From JBCCTJ01 sp039198585 (GTDB taxonomy: Bacteria; Bacteroidota; Bacteroidia; Cytophagales; Amoebophilaceae): DNA of 37,167 nucleotides. The DNA lies in the NCBI GenBank assembly GCA_039198585.1, contig JBCCTJ010000008.1, positions 1-37,167 on the forward strand, read 5' to 3'. The notes beneath the pieces are model-generated. The model did no database searches and was not told the origin of the DNA. It saw nothing but the letters and a program-made list of their open reading frames with translations. A program made the translations under genes and the position numbers. This document shows positions 1 to 8,054 of this stretch, one piece after another. Numbering within the stretch: the stretch's first letter is position 1; every line of letters starts with the position of its first letter.

Positions 1-204
1 GCTAATGCTTCCTTAAGGTAGCCATTCATCATTTTGATCGTTAAAAAAGTACAAGATATGTATTGCTGTAGAGGCCTACAATACCGCACTACAAAAAAAT
101 GAGATTTTACAACAATAGGTCTCTATATTTGAAGACCTTCTTTTTTTGAATTAAATATTTCGTTCACACGAGGAGGCAAAATTCTTCCTTTTAATTCATT
201 TTTC

Positions 205-292
205 TGTCATTTCGAATCGAGATTGCATAGCAAGCGAAACTGAGCAATAGATATCTTTCTAGGGGCTTTTTATACTAACGACCGAAATGACA
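205..292. repeat. Palindromic interspersed repeat downstream of pepP
   Basis: Two perfect 10-bp inverted arms (205-214 and 283-292, TGTCATTTCG / CGAAATGACA) bracket about 68 bp. Short palindromic elements starting TGTCATTTCG are common between genes in Bacteroidota; this family assignment is from memory. It sits 3' of pepP, so it could act in 3'-end formation. The rest of 1-394 shows no gene that I can support. Confidence 0.6.
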
Positions 293-394
293 AGGGTAGA
301 TTATCATTTGCACTCCTGCATAGATTCTTGTAACCAGTGCGTGAGGTTGAAGTAACTGCTCAATATTCTTTTTATTTTTGCCTTGGAGCCATTG

Positions 395-1702
395 CTAGAC
401 AGCTTGCATGGCCTCCTCAATAGCCTCCACTGTCAGAGGAATATCAGCCATTAAGTCTTCTACGCCATTGTCTAAGATGTGGATATTATTTTCTAAGCGA
501 ATACCTATCCCTTCTTCGGGGATGTAAATGCCAGGCTCTACTGTCAGGACCATACCTGCTTCCAATGCTCTATCCATATCGACCCAGTCATGCACACCGA
601 GTCCTAAGTGGTGAGAGGTACCATGCATAAAATAGCGCTTATAGGGTGGCGAGTGAGGATCCGCCTGAGCTACTTCTGCTGAAGTCAGCAATCCCAGCTG
701 TAAGAGCTCTTCAGTCATGACTTTTCCTACCTCTTGATGGTACTTGGCTAGCGATATACCCGGGCGTAATAGCTTTTTAGCAGTTTCCATCACACATAAG
801 ACAGCTTGATAGACTTCCTTTTGACGCTGATTAAAGTGTCCGCTGACAGGAACCACTCGCGTCATATCTGCGTTGTAGCAGGCATACTCCGCACCTACAT
901 CGAGGAGAATCAGATCTCCTGCTTGGCAAGCTTGGCTATTAGCAATGTAATGCAAAATATTAGCACGCGCCCCCGAGGCCACAATCGGGCTATAGGCAAA
1001 GCCGCGCGACCCACGCTCTAGAAAGCTACGACTTAGAGAAGCCTCAAGGGCATACTCCATCACACCGGGGCGGACACAAGGCAACATTTCTAAAAAGCCA
1101 TCACGCGTAATCATACAAGCCTGCCGGATCAGTGCCAGCTCAGCAGCTGACTTAGTGGCCCGTAAGTAGCTCATGATCGGAGCAAGCCTCTTATATTGAT
1201 GGAGAGGATAGTGGGCTTGACACCACTTGATAAAACGGGCATTTCTGGTTTCTACAATAACTTCTGCACGAGCATGCTCATTGCTATTTAGATAAACATA
1301 GTCCACCTTGCCCATAAGTCTATGCAGTAAGCGTGGAAATTCTTCTAGCCAATAGACGTTGGAGATCCCAGAAGTATGAGCAGCGCCTTCTAAAGTATAC
1401 TTATCGCCTTCCCAGAGAGCAATGGTGGGACTTGTCTTCTTGACAAAGAGTAGAGATCGTTGAGAGGGATCAGGAGCGTCTGGATAGAGCAGTACAATGC
1501 TTTCCTCTTGATCTATACCAGTCAAGTAAAAAAAGTCACTATTTTGCTTAAAGGGCACCACCCCATCTTCATTGGTAGGCATGATATCATTCGCATGTAA
1601 TACAACCAGTGAGTTGGGTAGTAGTTTTTCAGCTAGCTTTTTTCTGTTTTGGATGAAAAGCGATGCATCGATCGGCTGATAGCGTGCGATTGGATCTGCC
1701 AT
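395..1702 (-). CDS. pepP: Xaa-Pro aminopeptidase (M24B metallopeptidase)
   Basis: A 435-aa cytosolic aminopeptidase P that removes N-terminal residues preceding proline. It has an N-terminal creatinase/AMP_N-like domain (about residues 5-140) and a C-terminal pita-bread catalytic domain (about 175-430). All five expected dimetal ligands are visible: D268 (LLDVGAEY), D279 (NADMTR), H364 (HGTSHHLG), E389 (TVEPGIY) and E404 (IRLENN). Length is typical of the family. It is transcribed divergently from the O-methyltransferase at 1777, and only about 70 bp separate the two starts. The OMT promoter overlaps the 5' end of this gene. Nothing looks damaged. An intracellular peptide-salvage role fits a host-dependent bacterium that imports peptides, but that is inference. 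Confidence 0.95.
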   Translation of the reverse strand: MADPIARYQPIDASLFIQNRKKLAEKLLPNSLVVLHANDIMPTNEDGVVPFKQNSDFFYLTGIDQEESIVLLYPDAPDPSQRSLLFVKKTSPTIALWEGDKYTLEGAAHTSGISNVYWLEEFPRLLHRLMGKVDYVYLNSNEHARAEVIVETRNARFIKWCQAHYPLHQYKRLAPIMSYLRATKSAAELALIRQACMITRDGFLEMLPCVRPGVMEYALEASLSRSFLERGSRGFAYSPIVASGARANILHYIANSQACQAGDLILLDVGAEYACYNADMTRVVPVSGHFNQRQKEVYQAVLCVMETAKKLLRPGISLAKYHQEVGKVMTEELLQLGLLTSAEVAQADPHSPPYKRYFMHGTSHHLGLGVHDWVDMDRALEAGMVLTVEPGIYIPEEGIGIRLENNIHILDNGVEDLMADIPLTVEAIEEAMQAV

Positions 1703-1720
1703 GATAAAAGTTTAATTTTG
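1690..1720 (+). promoter_or_regulatory. Putative Bacteroidota promoter of the O-methyltransferase
   Basis: TTG (1690-1692), a 20-bp spacer, then TAATTTTG (1713-1720) matches the Bacteroidota -33/-7 pattern. It overlaps the start of pepP on the other strand. The -7 element ends 56 nt before the ATG at 1777. Confidence 0.5.
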
Positions 1721-1776
1721 TTATTAGCTACCTCCCCAAAGTAACATAAAAATAGTACAACACCACCTTATTATTG

Positions 1777-2427
1777 ATGAATACCTCTAGTTACTACTCA
1801 GATAGAGAGGCATATGCGACCTTTATGAGCCAGCAAGAGCCTCCTCTACTAGCAGCATTGCGCGCAACAACAAAAGCAACCATCCACGGGAGCCAGATGC
1901 TTTCTTCTCCTTTGCAAGGACGCATTTTATCTTTTCTTTCCCACCTGATACGTCCTCAAAAAGTGCTAGAAGTAGGCACCTATACAGGGTATAGCACCCT
2001 CTGCTTAGGAGAAGGGCTTGCCGCGCAAGGGAGGCTACACACAATAGACCGACATTACTATCCCCTAGTAGAAGAATACCTACAGAAAGCCAACCTGCAT
2101 CAGCAGGCTACTTACCATATTGGATTAGCACATACTATCATTCCCAAGATTGCTGGCCCTTTTGACATGATATGGCTAGATGCTGACAAAAAACAGTATA
2201 GCCACTATGCAGAGCTACTGCTACCTCAGCTGCGGGTAGGGGGAGTCATTTTAGCCGACAACATCCTCTGGAAGGGAGCTGTACTCTCGCCAAGCACTTG
2301 CGAACAAGATCCACGAGCAGGAGCGATGCGCCAACTCGCTTTGGAGTGGAAGGACAATCCTTGTCTAGCGCCTCTGCTACTTCCTATCGGAGATGGTTTG
2401 CTAATCGCACAAAAAATAAGCAGATAG
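1777..2427 (+). CDS. SAM-dependent O-methyltransferase (caffeoyl-CoA OMT-like)
   Basis: A 216-aa class I methyltransferase of the metal-dependent O-methyltransferase family (PF01596), usual length about 210-220. The SAM-binding glycine motif is EVGTYTGYST (about residues 65-75). The metal-binding region is IWLDADKKQY, followed by the family's GGVILADNILW segment, which supplies the second Asp/Asn ligands. I chose the ATG at 1777 over the TTG one codon upstream. The substrate cannot be told from sequence; bacterial members methylate catechol-like small molecules or tRNA uridine derivatives (TrmR). It is probably a single-gene unit expressed from the promoter at 1690-1720. The reading frame is intact and not adjacent to mobile DNA on its 5' side. 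Confidence 0.9.
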   Translation: MNTSSYYSDREAYATFMSQQEPPLLAALRATTKATIHGSQMLSSPLQGRILSFLSHLIRPQKVLEVGTYTGYSTLCLGEGLAAQGRLHTIDRHYYPLVEEYLQKANLHQQATYHIGLAHTIIPKIAGPFDMIWLDADKKQYSHYAELLLPQLRVGGVILADNILWKGAVLSPSTCEQDPRAGAMRQLALEWKDNPCLAPLLLPIGDGLLIAQKISR

Positions 2428-2698
2428 AAGCCTCGCAGGGAGAGCAACTATATGCTTAATCAAGCCAAAGAGCGCTTATATAGCTTACTTGGCTGCCATG
2501 CTTTATTAAGTGAGTAATTTTCATGAAATAAATCATTTTTGTCTAGTATATATATGTGTGCTTAAATTCCAAAAAAGTCATCTTTTTTTCGATCGATAAG
2601 TTGTATGCTTACAAAAATAATATGATGTACGCATCATACAAAAGACAAACACTATAAAAAACAAAACTCTATCTTTTCAAAAGCTCCTGCCAGCGCGA
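2428..2698. other. Intergenic stretch without recognisable gene
   Basis: About 270 bp between the OMT and the decayed repeat protein. It contains only a 21-codon open frame (ATG 2451) and AT-rich sequence. I see no RNA gene, strong hairpin or full promoter match. Confidence 0.4.
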
Positions 2699-4538
2699 AT
2701 GATAAGTAGGCTATTCTTACGGGTAAGCTTTTCGGTTTTCCTATTCACTACAAAGGCTACTGATATCAATAATGCGTGCGGCTATGACCAGAGTAAGGGA
2801 AAAAATAAAGATGAGCTTATAGCAAAGAAAAGGTCGATATAAAGAAGGCGCAAGATATTCCTACTCAAATTTTTGCTTTTTATATTGACAAGGTCAATGA
2901 ATTGACTGCGAATGCAATCAAAAAAAGTAAACATAAAAGAACTTACAGGCACTTTTCAATACCTTAAGGGTAGTGATTTATATGCTCAATTAAAAGAATC
3001 TATAACAAAAAAAGGTAAATAAAAAATTAAGTGCTCACAAAAATAATTTAGCAAAATTGGCAGAATTGGATAATTTAGCAAAAGCTCTAGACCATCTACT
3101 AAGCCTAAAAGAAGGGTTAGGAAAAGTTTTGTTAAAGGAAATTAAAAATATGCAATATCAGGCAGGCAAGCAAAAAATGAATATTGAAAAAAACTTGAAG
3201 AGGCAGTTCTAAATACCTGGGAGGGTGACATTTCGGAAGATAATCTAAAGCAAAAGAAGTATATAAAAGAGTATGTTATAGCGAAGTTTAACGCTACCAT
3301 ATGTCAAATCCCTAAAATAAAACCATATCAGCTTCCGTTAAGCTCAACAAATAAAACAACGATTAGTGGTGAGCTGACAAAAAAATCAAGAGAACTTAAA
3401 AAGTTTGAAAAGAAATTACTGAGTTGAGAGGATCTTGCGAATATCAAGCCTTTAAGTAGTTTTTTACAACAAAACCAATCTGCAAAAAAAGTAATCTCAA
3501 TGATGGAAGATGACAGAAAAAAGCAGAAGAAATTAAGAGCAAGAGCGAAAAAGCTATTGAGTCTATTAAGGTCTTGCTTTCTGAAGAAGACAAGGTAAAA
3601 TTTGCAGTAATTACAGAAAGCAAGGATAAGAAGAATAAAAACGCCTTGTCTATTATATTAGAATACATCAAGCCAAGGGGAGTGCAGATAATGCTGATCT
3701 ATTAAAAAAGAGTAGAGTGATGCGATTGTTGAGATCATTATTGAGATATTAGATAGTAGCGCAAAAGAAAGGTTAAGAATACATACACTCATCCAAATCT
3801 TGCTGAACGCTATGATGCAGTAGTAAAACTAGAAGAAGCTGCTAAAAAGCGTGCCGGTGGTAGTGACGCTGATGCGACGATTACAAAATAGCGTAATCTA
3901 GCGAAGAAACTGCTTGCGACTGATGCTAAAGATGAAGATCTTGTTTCTGAAAATCAATTGAAAGTTGTTTTCAATAAATTGCAGCGTGATCAAGATAAAA
4001 TAGTAGACTTGCAAGGGAAAATAGGTAAAATGTAGCAGCCCTTGACAAATAAACCAAGCGTGCTCTCAAAGAGTTTGCTAAGCCTGCTCGCAAACTGCAA
4101 CTTATCAACATAAAAATAAAGGGCTGTTGCCTATTTAAATACCAATTTCAAACAAGAAGGATTTAAAGAGGTATATAGTCTCGTTACTGATTTAGAAAAT
4201 CAAAACAAAGAATTGGGTATACTAAAAAACAAAATACTGAGCTTACTGCAAGCGTTAAAAAATGGAGTTAATGTTAATCAAACATTCATATACAGAAAGG
4301 AATCCATGAGAATATGATCCAAGAAAAAGAGAATAAGATCACACAACTAAAAGCTGCGAAAAATCAACCAGGAGTTGTCAAGAGCGTTTGGAAGTATATT
4401 ACAATTGGCACGATACCCGTTGTATTATTCAGCTGTGTAATGGTTGTCTACTTGGTGATGGCAGGCAAGGATCAATCATTTGTCAATTAGATAAAACGGC
4501 TTACAGGTCAAAGAAAATCAGCAAGTGAAGAGGAATAA
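2699..4538 (+). pseudogene. Decayed paralogue of the large repeat/coiled-coil membrane-anchored protein
   Basis: An ATG at 2699 opens a signal-peptide-like start (MISRLFLRVSFSVFLF...) that hits a stop at 2840-2842. Coding-like Lys/Glu-rich segments then continue in alternating frames, with many stops and frameshifts, to 4538. The last stretch reads GVVKSVWKYITIGTIPVVLF and continues as a hydrophobic segment followed by a basic-then-acidic tail. The TAG at 4488-4490 sits exactly where the intact neighbour (4642-7833) has Trp: SFVN*IKRL here against PFRNWVRKV there. Both tails end in EE. The stop is therefore most simply a TGG-to-TAG change, and the frame then stays open to the original TAA at 4536. 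The order (signal peptide, coiled coil, C-terminal anchor) is the same as in the neighbour. This looks like an old tandem duplicate that has been inactivated. Confidence 0.8.
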
Positions 4539-4568
4539 AAATGCAACATCATTAATTTTTAAAAAAGA

Positions 4569-4599
4569 TTTGTTTTTCTAGTAAAAGTAATTAACTTTG
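4569..4599 (+). promoter_or_regulatory. Putative Bacteroidota promoter of the large repeat protein
   Basis: TTTG (4569-4572), a 19-bp spacer and TAACTTTG (4592-4599) give a full -33/-7 match. The first in-frame TTG (4597) lies inside the -7 box, so translation should start at the ATG at 4642. Confidence 0.65.
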
Positions 4600-4641
4600 C
4601 GTAATTATATATTACTAATTTGTCAATTTAAAAAAAACATC

Positions 4642-7600
4642 ATGTTTAATAGTTTATTAAATAATAAAAAAATAAAAACGGTAGCATACAGATTATTTAC
4701 CATGAGTTATTTCCTGCTTGGTAGTATGGGCGTGCAAGCAGCAGGAGAAGGCAATACTAACAGTAAGTTTACTTTCCATAGTGTGAAGGATAATAAAGAT
4801 AGTAGAAATTTCTTAAAGGCAATTGCAAAAGAAGTTAAGTATAAAGGTGAGCAGTATAGTAAGGTAGTCAAGTTAGAAGATGTTACTGATAAAATTCTAG
4901 TAAATTTTTTAGTCATTATTTCAAACAACAAAAACAACAAAAACAACAAAAATCTAGAGGCTGCTTATAATAGTGAAAAAAAAGGGCTGAAAAATGGAGA
5001 GCAAGCTAAAAAAGCTCAGCAATCTATAAAAAAGGACATATTCGATTATATAATTTGGTATAAAAAAAATTCTCCTAATCTTTTTTTTGATGAAAAAGCC
5101 AAATTATTTTTAAACATGCTTGCAGAAGGAGGTGAGTATGAGAATCAAAAATACAAGAAGGTGGGAAACATGAGGAATATTGATGATAATATGCTAATAA
5201 AGTTTATAACAATTAGACGGAATTCCTTAAATGACAAAAATAGTTCAGATTACAAGAATTTAGAGAATTCTTATAATAGTAAAACTGGCAAACTGAGAAC
5301 GGGAAACCTGGGTATACTAGCTCAGGAAGCTATAAGAAAGCGTATGTTTAAGTATATAACTTCGTATAAAGAACCAAAAGAAGATAAAAGCATTCAATCT
5401 ACGCAATCAGGGCTGCCTAATACTTCTTCTGATATAGGAAATAAGCATTTTCTTACTAATTACGTAGAATTTAAAGATCTCATAACTACCATGAAAAAAA
5501 AAAGAAAATCGATCGTGAGTGGAAGAAAAATTAAATCCGGAAAATGGAAAGGCTATCAGAGTATTAAAATTGCAAGGTATAAAGATGTTCATGATGAAAA
5601 ACAGTTTGACAAAAAATTCTTAACCCTTTTTCTAGGAGTGAGAATTTCGTATTTGAAAAATAGTACAACAGAAGATAAACTTGAAGAAAAAGAGCTGAAA
5701 GAATTACAGAAACTTCAAAATGGGTTATCCTTAAATATTAAGGATGGCAACCAAAATCATAATGAAATATTTAAGGACATCGAGAAGTACTTGTACTTAG
5801 CAATTATCGAGCCAAACATAAAATTACCGAAAGTCCTTGAATTAGCAAAAGGTAAAAAATCATCAAAAAAGATAACGAATAAAGAAGTTCAAGAATATGC
5901 TGCTGCTAAGCTATATCAGTTGGAAAAAAGATTCTTGCTTGATAAAATAGAGGAAGCAAATAAAGGTAACCTTAGGAGCAAAATAGATAAACTTAAGAGT
6001 GACTATGATGTGACTAAAGGGGAACTGAAAGACGGTCTAAGCAAAAACAAAATTAAACAGTTAAAAAAACTAATGATTGCAGAGGCTAATGAGGCTAGGG
6101 TTACGGGTAATGGTACTGGATCTGATCAGTCTAATAAAGGTAATAAAAAAGATCAAAAGTTTGAGTCTAGAGATGATTATTTAGCGAAATGGTACCTAGA
6201 TGGGAAAATGGAAAATCATGAAATAGTAAAAGATAATCAAATAATCACCTACTGTGAACTTAGGAAAAAGGAATTAGGTAATAAAAAAGAAAAAAGCGAT
6301 GAAGAAAAAATTGAACAAGCACAAATAGAAAAATTAAATAATTCTAGTAATAAACTTGATTCCGATTTAAGAACTTTTTTTCAGAAAAAAATAGCTAAAG
6401 AAGTAAGCAAGTTTAGGGAAAACGAAGAAAAGCAACAACAAGAGAATATAGAAGCATTAGCTAAAGCTCCTACTAAGGAAAATAGATCAATTCTGAAGTA
6501 TCAAACCGAAAAAGATATCAAAGACAAAGATTTGAGTAATTTTGATATTCCATTTATGTATTGGCAATTGACTAGGAAAAAGAATGCATCACTTACTAAT
6601 GAGGAAAAGACTTTCAAAAAAGCGGCTGAAGGTATTTTGGATGGCAATAAATGGAGCATTGACGAGAATAAATTAAGTGATGTAACCCAAGAAAACAATG
6701 TAGTAATTATCAGAAAGTTTCTGATTAGCCGCATCCAAGAAGTGAGGGAAAATATGCTGCCAAAAGATTCTGTAGTTATCGAAAAACTTGCGAAAGATAA
6801 AAAAATCCAAAAAGCTGATCATATCAATGATAGTGATGTTTTAGAATATGTAAAGGCTAATGTCGACGATCCCAATATCGGTGATGATGATAAAAAGAAA
6901 TATTCAAGTCTAATGAAAAAGGATGGTAAAAATCAAAAATTAAAAAAAGATAATGCTGATAGTCTCAAAGAGATGAACAAGGAAATTTATGATAAGGTTC
7001 AAAAGAAAAGGGAAAAAGATAAGGAGATAAAGAAGCAAGAATTTAACCAAAAATTCAGCAAGTTAATTGATCAAAATGAGGTCCTTAAGAATAGAGCAGA
7101 TTTGTTGAGTGACGATTTATTTATGAGGCAATTATTAAACTTAAAAGATTTAGATAGTGCGGTAAGCCAAGAAACTGCAATAAAAGGAGTCCAAAATATC
7201 ATAAAAGAGTTAAAAGAAGAAAACTCTCAAGAGGACTCAGGAAATCTATCTGCTTTACCAGCTGAGCTCAAAAAAGCAAAGGACGAGCTCAAAAAAGCAA
7301 AGGACGAGCTCAAAAAAGCAAACGACAATTTGACTGAAACACAACACGAAATGGGTCTTCTTACCCAAACTACCAGCGCCAGGCTAACTGAGATCACAAA
7401 GGCTAACAAAAAGCTAGAAGATGATCTCATAAAAGCAAAAAAGAAGGCTGAGAAAGAGATAGATGATCTCATAAAAGCAAAAAAGGAGGATAAAAAAGAA
7501 ATAGATATTCTTAGAAAGAAAAATAATCTTAATGATAAGTATATATTAAAAACAAGTGTTAATGAAACCTATATCAAAGACCTACTGAAGACACCCGAAT

Positions 7601-7833
7601 TAAAAGGGAAATTCTTCACCAAATCTGAATACGATAACAAAAGAGTTGTTAAGGAGGAAGAGGACGATCAAGACCAGCAAAACAATGGTGGACTCTATAA
7701 AGGGCTTTTGATCGGAGAAAATATCGTAGTATTTTTGAGTATAGTAGCAAGTATAATTGCCTATAAGGCTATTAAGCCTTTCAGGAATTGGGTTCGTAAA
7801 GTAATTGGTATCGAGAGTGATCCAGAAGAATAG
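4642..7833 (+). CDS. Very large Lys/Glu-rich repeat and coiled-coil protein with signal peptide and C-terminal membrane anchor
   Basis: A 1063-aa protein of no family I recognise. The start is the ATG at 4642, because an upstream in-frame TTG falls inside the promoter. Residues 1-34 look like a signal peptide (basic n-region, hydrophobic SYFLLGSMGV, likely cut after VQA). Residues about 55-840 carry what look like 7-8 diverged units of roughly 85-110 residues. The first two (about 55-140 and 153-242) align by eye: a helix start, then a D(V/I)(T/D)D-type segment, then YNS..G.L..G and an IRK/IKK...F.YI helix. Residues about 870-960 are coiled coil, including a 7-residue unit (DELKKAK-type) repeated three times and encoded by a 21-bp tandem repeat. 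Residues about 1027-1044 form one membrane helix, followed by a basic RNWVRK and acidic ESDPEE tail. It is probably anchored in the envelope with a long extracytoplasmic rod. A decayed twin lies just upstream, suggesting a lineage-specific, possibly host-contact, family. Function is unknown. Confidence 0.8.
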   Translation: MFNSLLNNKKIKTVAYRLFTMSYFLLGSMGVQAAGEGNTNSKFTFHSVKDNKDSRNFLKAIAKEVKYKGEQYSKVVKLEDVTDKILVNFLVIISNNKNNKNNKNLEAAYNSEKKGLKNGEQAKKAQQSIKKDIFDYIIWYKKNSPNLFFDEKAKLFLNMLAEGGEYENQKYKKVGNMRNIDDNMLIKFITIRRNSLNDKNSSDYKNLENSYNSKTGKLRTGNLGILAQEAIRKRMFKYITSYKEPKEDKSIQSTQSGLPNTSSDIGNKHFLTNYVEFKDLITTMKKKRKSIVSGRKIKSGKWKGYQSIKIARYKDVHDEKQFDKKFLTLFLGVRISYLKNSTTEDKLEEKELKELQKLQNGLSLNIKDGNQNHNEIFKDIEKYLYLAIIEPNIKLPKVLELAKGKKSSKKITNKEVQEYAAAKLYQLEKRFLLDKIEEANKGNLRSKIDKLKSDYDVTKGELKDGLSKNKIKQLKKLMIAEANEARVTGNGTGSDQSNKGNKKDQKFESRDDYLAKWYLDGKMENHEIVKDNQIITYCELRKKELGNKKEKSDEEKIEQAQIEKLNNSSNKLDSDLRTFFQKKIAKEVSKFRENEEKQQQENIEALAKAPTKENRSILKYQTEKDIKDKDLSNFDIPFMYWQLTRKKNASLTNEEKTFKKAAEGILDGNKWSIDENKLSDVTQENNVVIIRKFLISRIQEVRENMLPKDSVVIEKLAKDKKIQKADHINDSDVLEYVKANVDDPNIGDDDKKKYSSLMKKDGKNQKLKKDNADSLKEMNKEIYDKVQKKREKDKEIKKQEFNQKFSKLIDQNEVLKNRADLLSDDLFMRQLLNLKDLDSAVSQETAIKGVQNIIKELKEENSQEDSGNLSALPAELKKAKDELKKAKDELKKANDNLTETQHEMGLLTQTTSARLTEITKANKKLEDDLIKAKKKAEKEIDDLIKAKKEDKKEIDILRKKNNLNDKYILKTSVNETYIKDLLKTPELKGKFFTKSEYDNKRVVKEEEDDQDQQNNGGLYKGLLIGENIVVFLSIVASIIAYKAIKPFRNWVRKVIGIESDPEE
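7264..7326 (+). repeat. Three tandem 21-bp coding repeats
   Basis: The unit GAGCTCAAAAAAGCAAAGGA(C) occurs three times in a row. The third copy has AAC for AAG. Each encodes one heptad (ELKKAKD/N) of the coiled coil. Near-identity at the DNA level implies recent slippage or expansion. Confidence 0.85.
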
Positions 7834-7872
7834 CAACCCTCTTGCAGATTACTGCTATTACCGTCCCTATAG

Positions 7873-7910
7873 AAAAAGAGCAATTATTAAGGTAGTTGCT
7901 CTTTTTTTTT
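7873..7910 (+). terminator. Intrinsic terminator of the large repeat protein gene
   Basis: AAAAAGAGCAA (7873-7883) pairs with TTGCTCTTTTT (7896 onward), with a 12-nt loop and an uninterrupted T run to 7910. It lies 40 nt after the stop codon. This is the clearest rho-independent terminator in the window. Confidence 0.75.
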
Positions 7911-7999
7911 ATTGTAAGGTAGCTTTTGCTCTTTAATCAGTTGATATTGTCTATGCTAAAAACACCTAATCAGCAATATTATTTATAAAAACAAGCTGA

Positions 8000-8031
8000 T
8001 TGGCTTTTTCTATTTTGTCAGTGTAATTTTG
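8000..8031 (+). promoter_or_regulatory. Putative mutL promoter
   Basis: TTG (8000-8002), a 21-bp spacer and TAATTTTG (8024-8031) end 23 nt before the mutL ATG. The -7 box is perfect; the -33 is TTG only. Confidence 0.45.
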
Positions 8032-8054
8032 TAATTCATGTTGACGCTCAAAAA

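Noticed and set aside
4597..4641. TTG start adding 15 residues to the large repeat protein
   Set aside because: The TTG lies inside the -7 promoter box; the ATG at 4642 gives a normal signal peptide.
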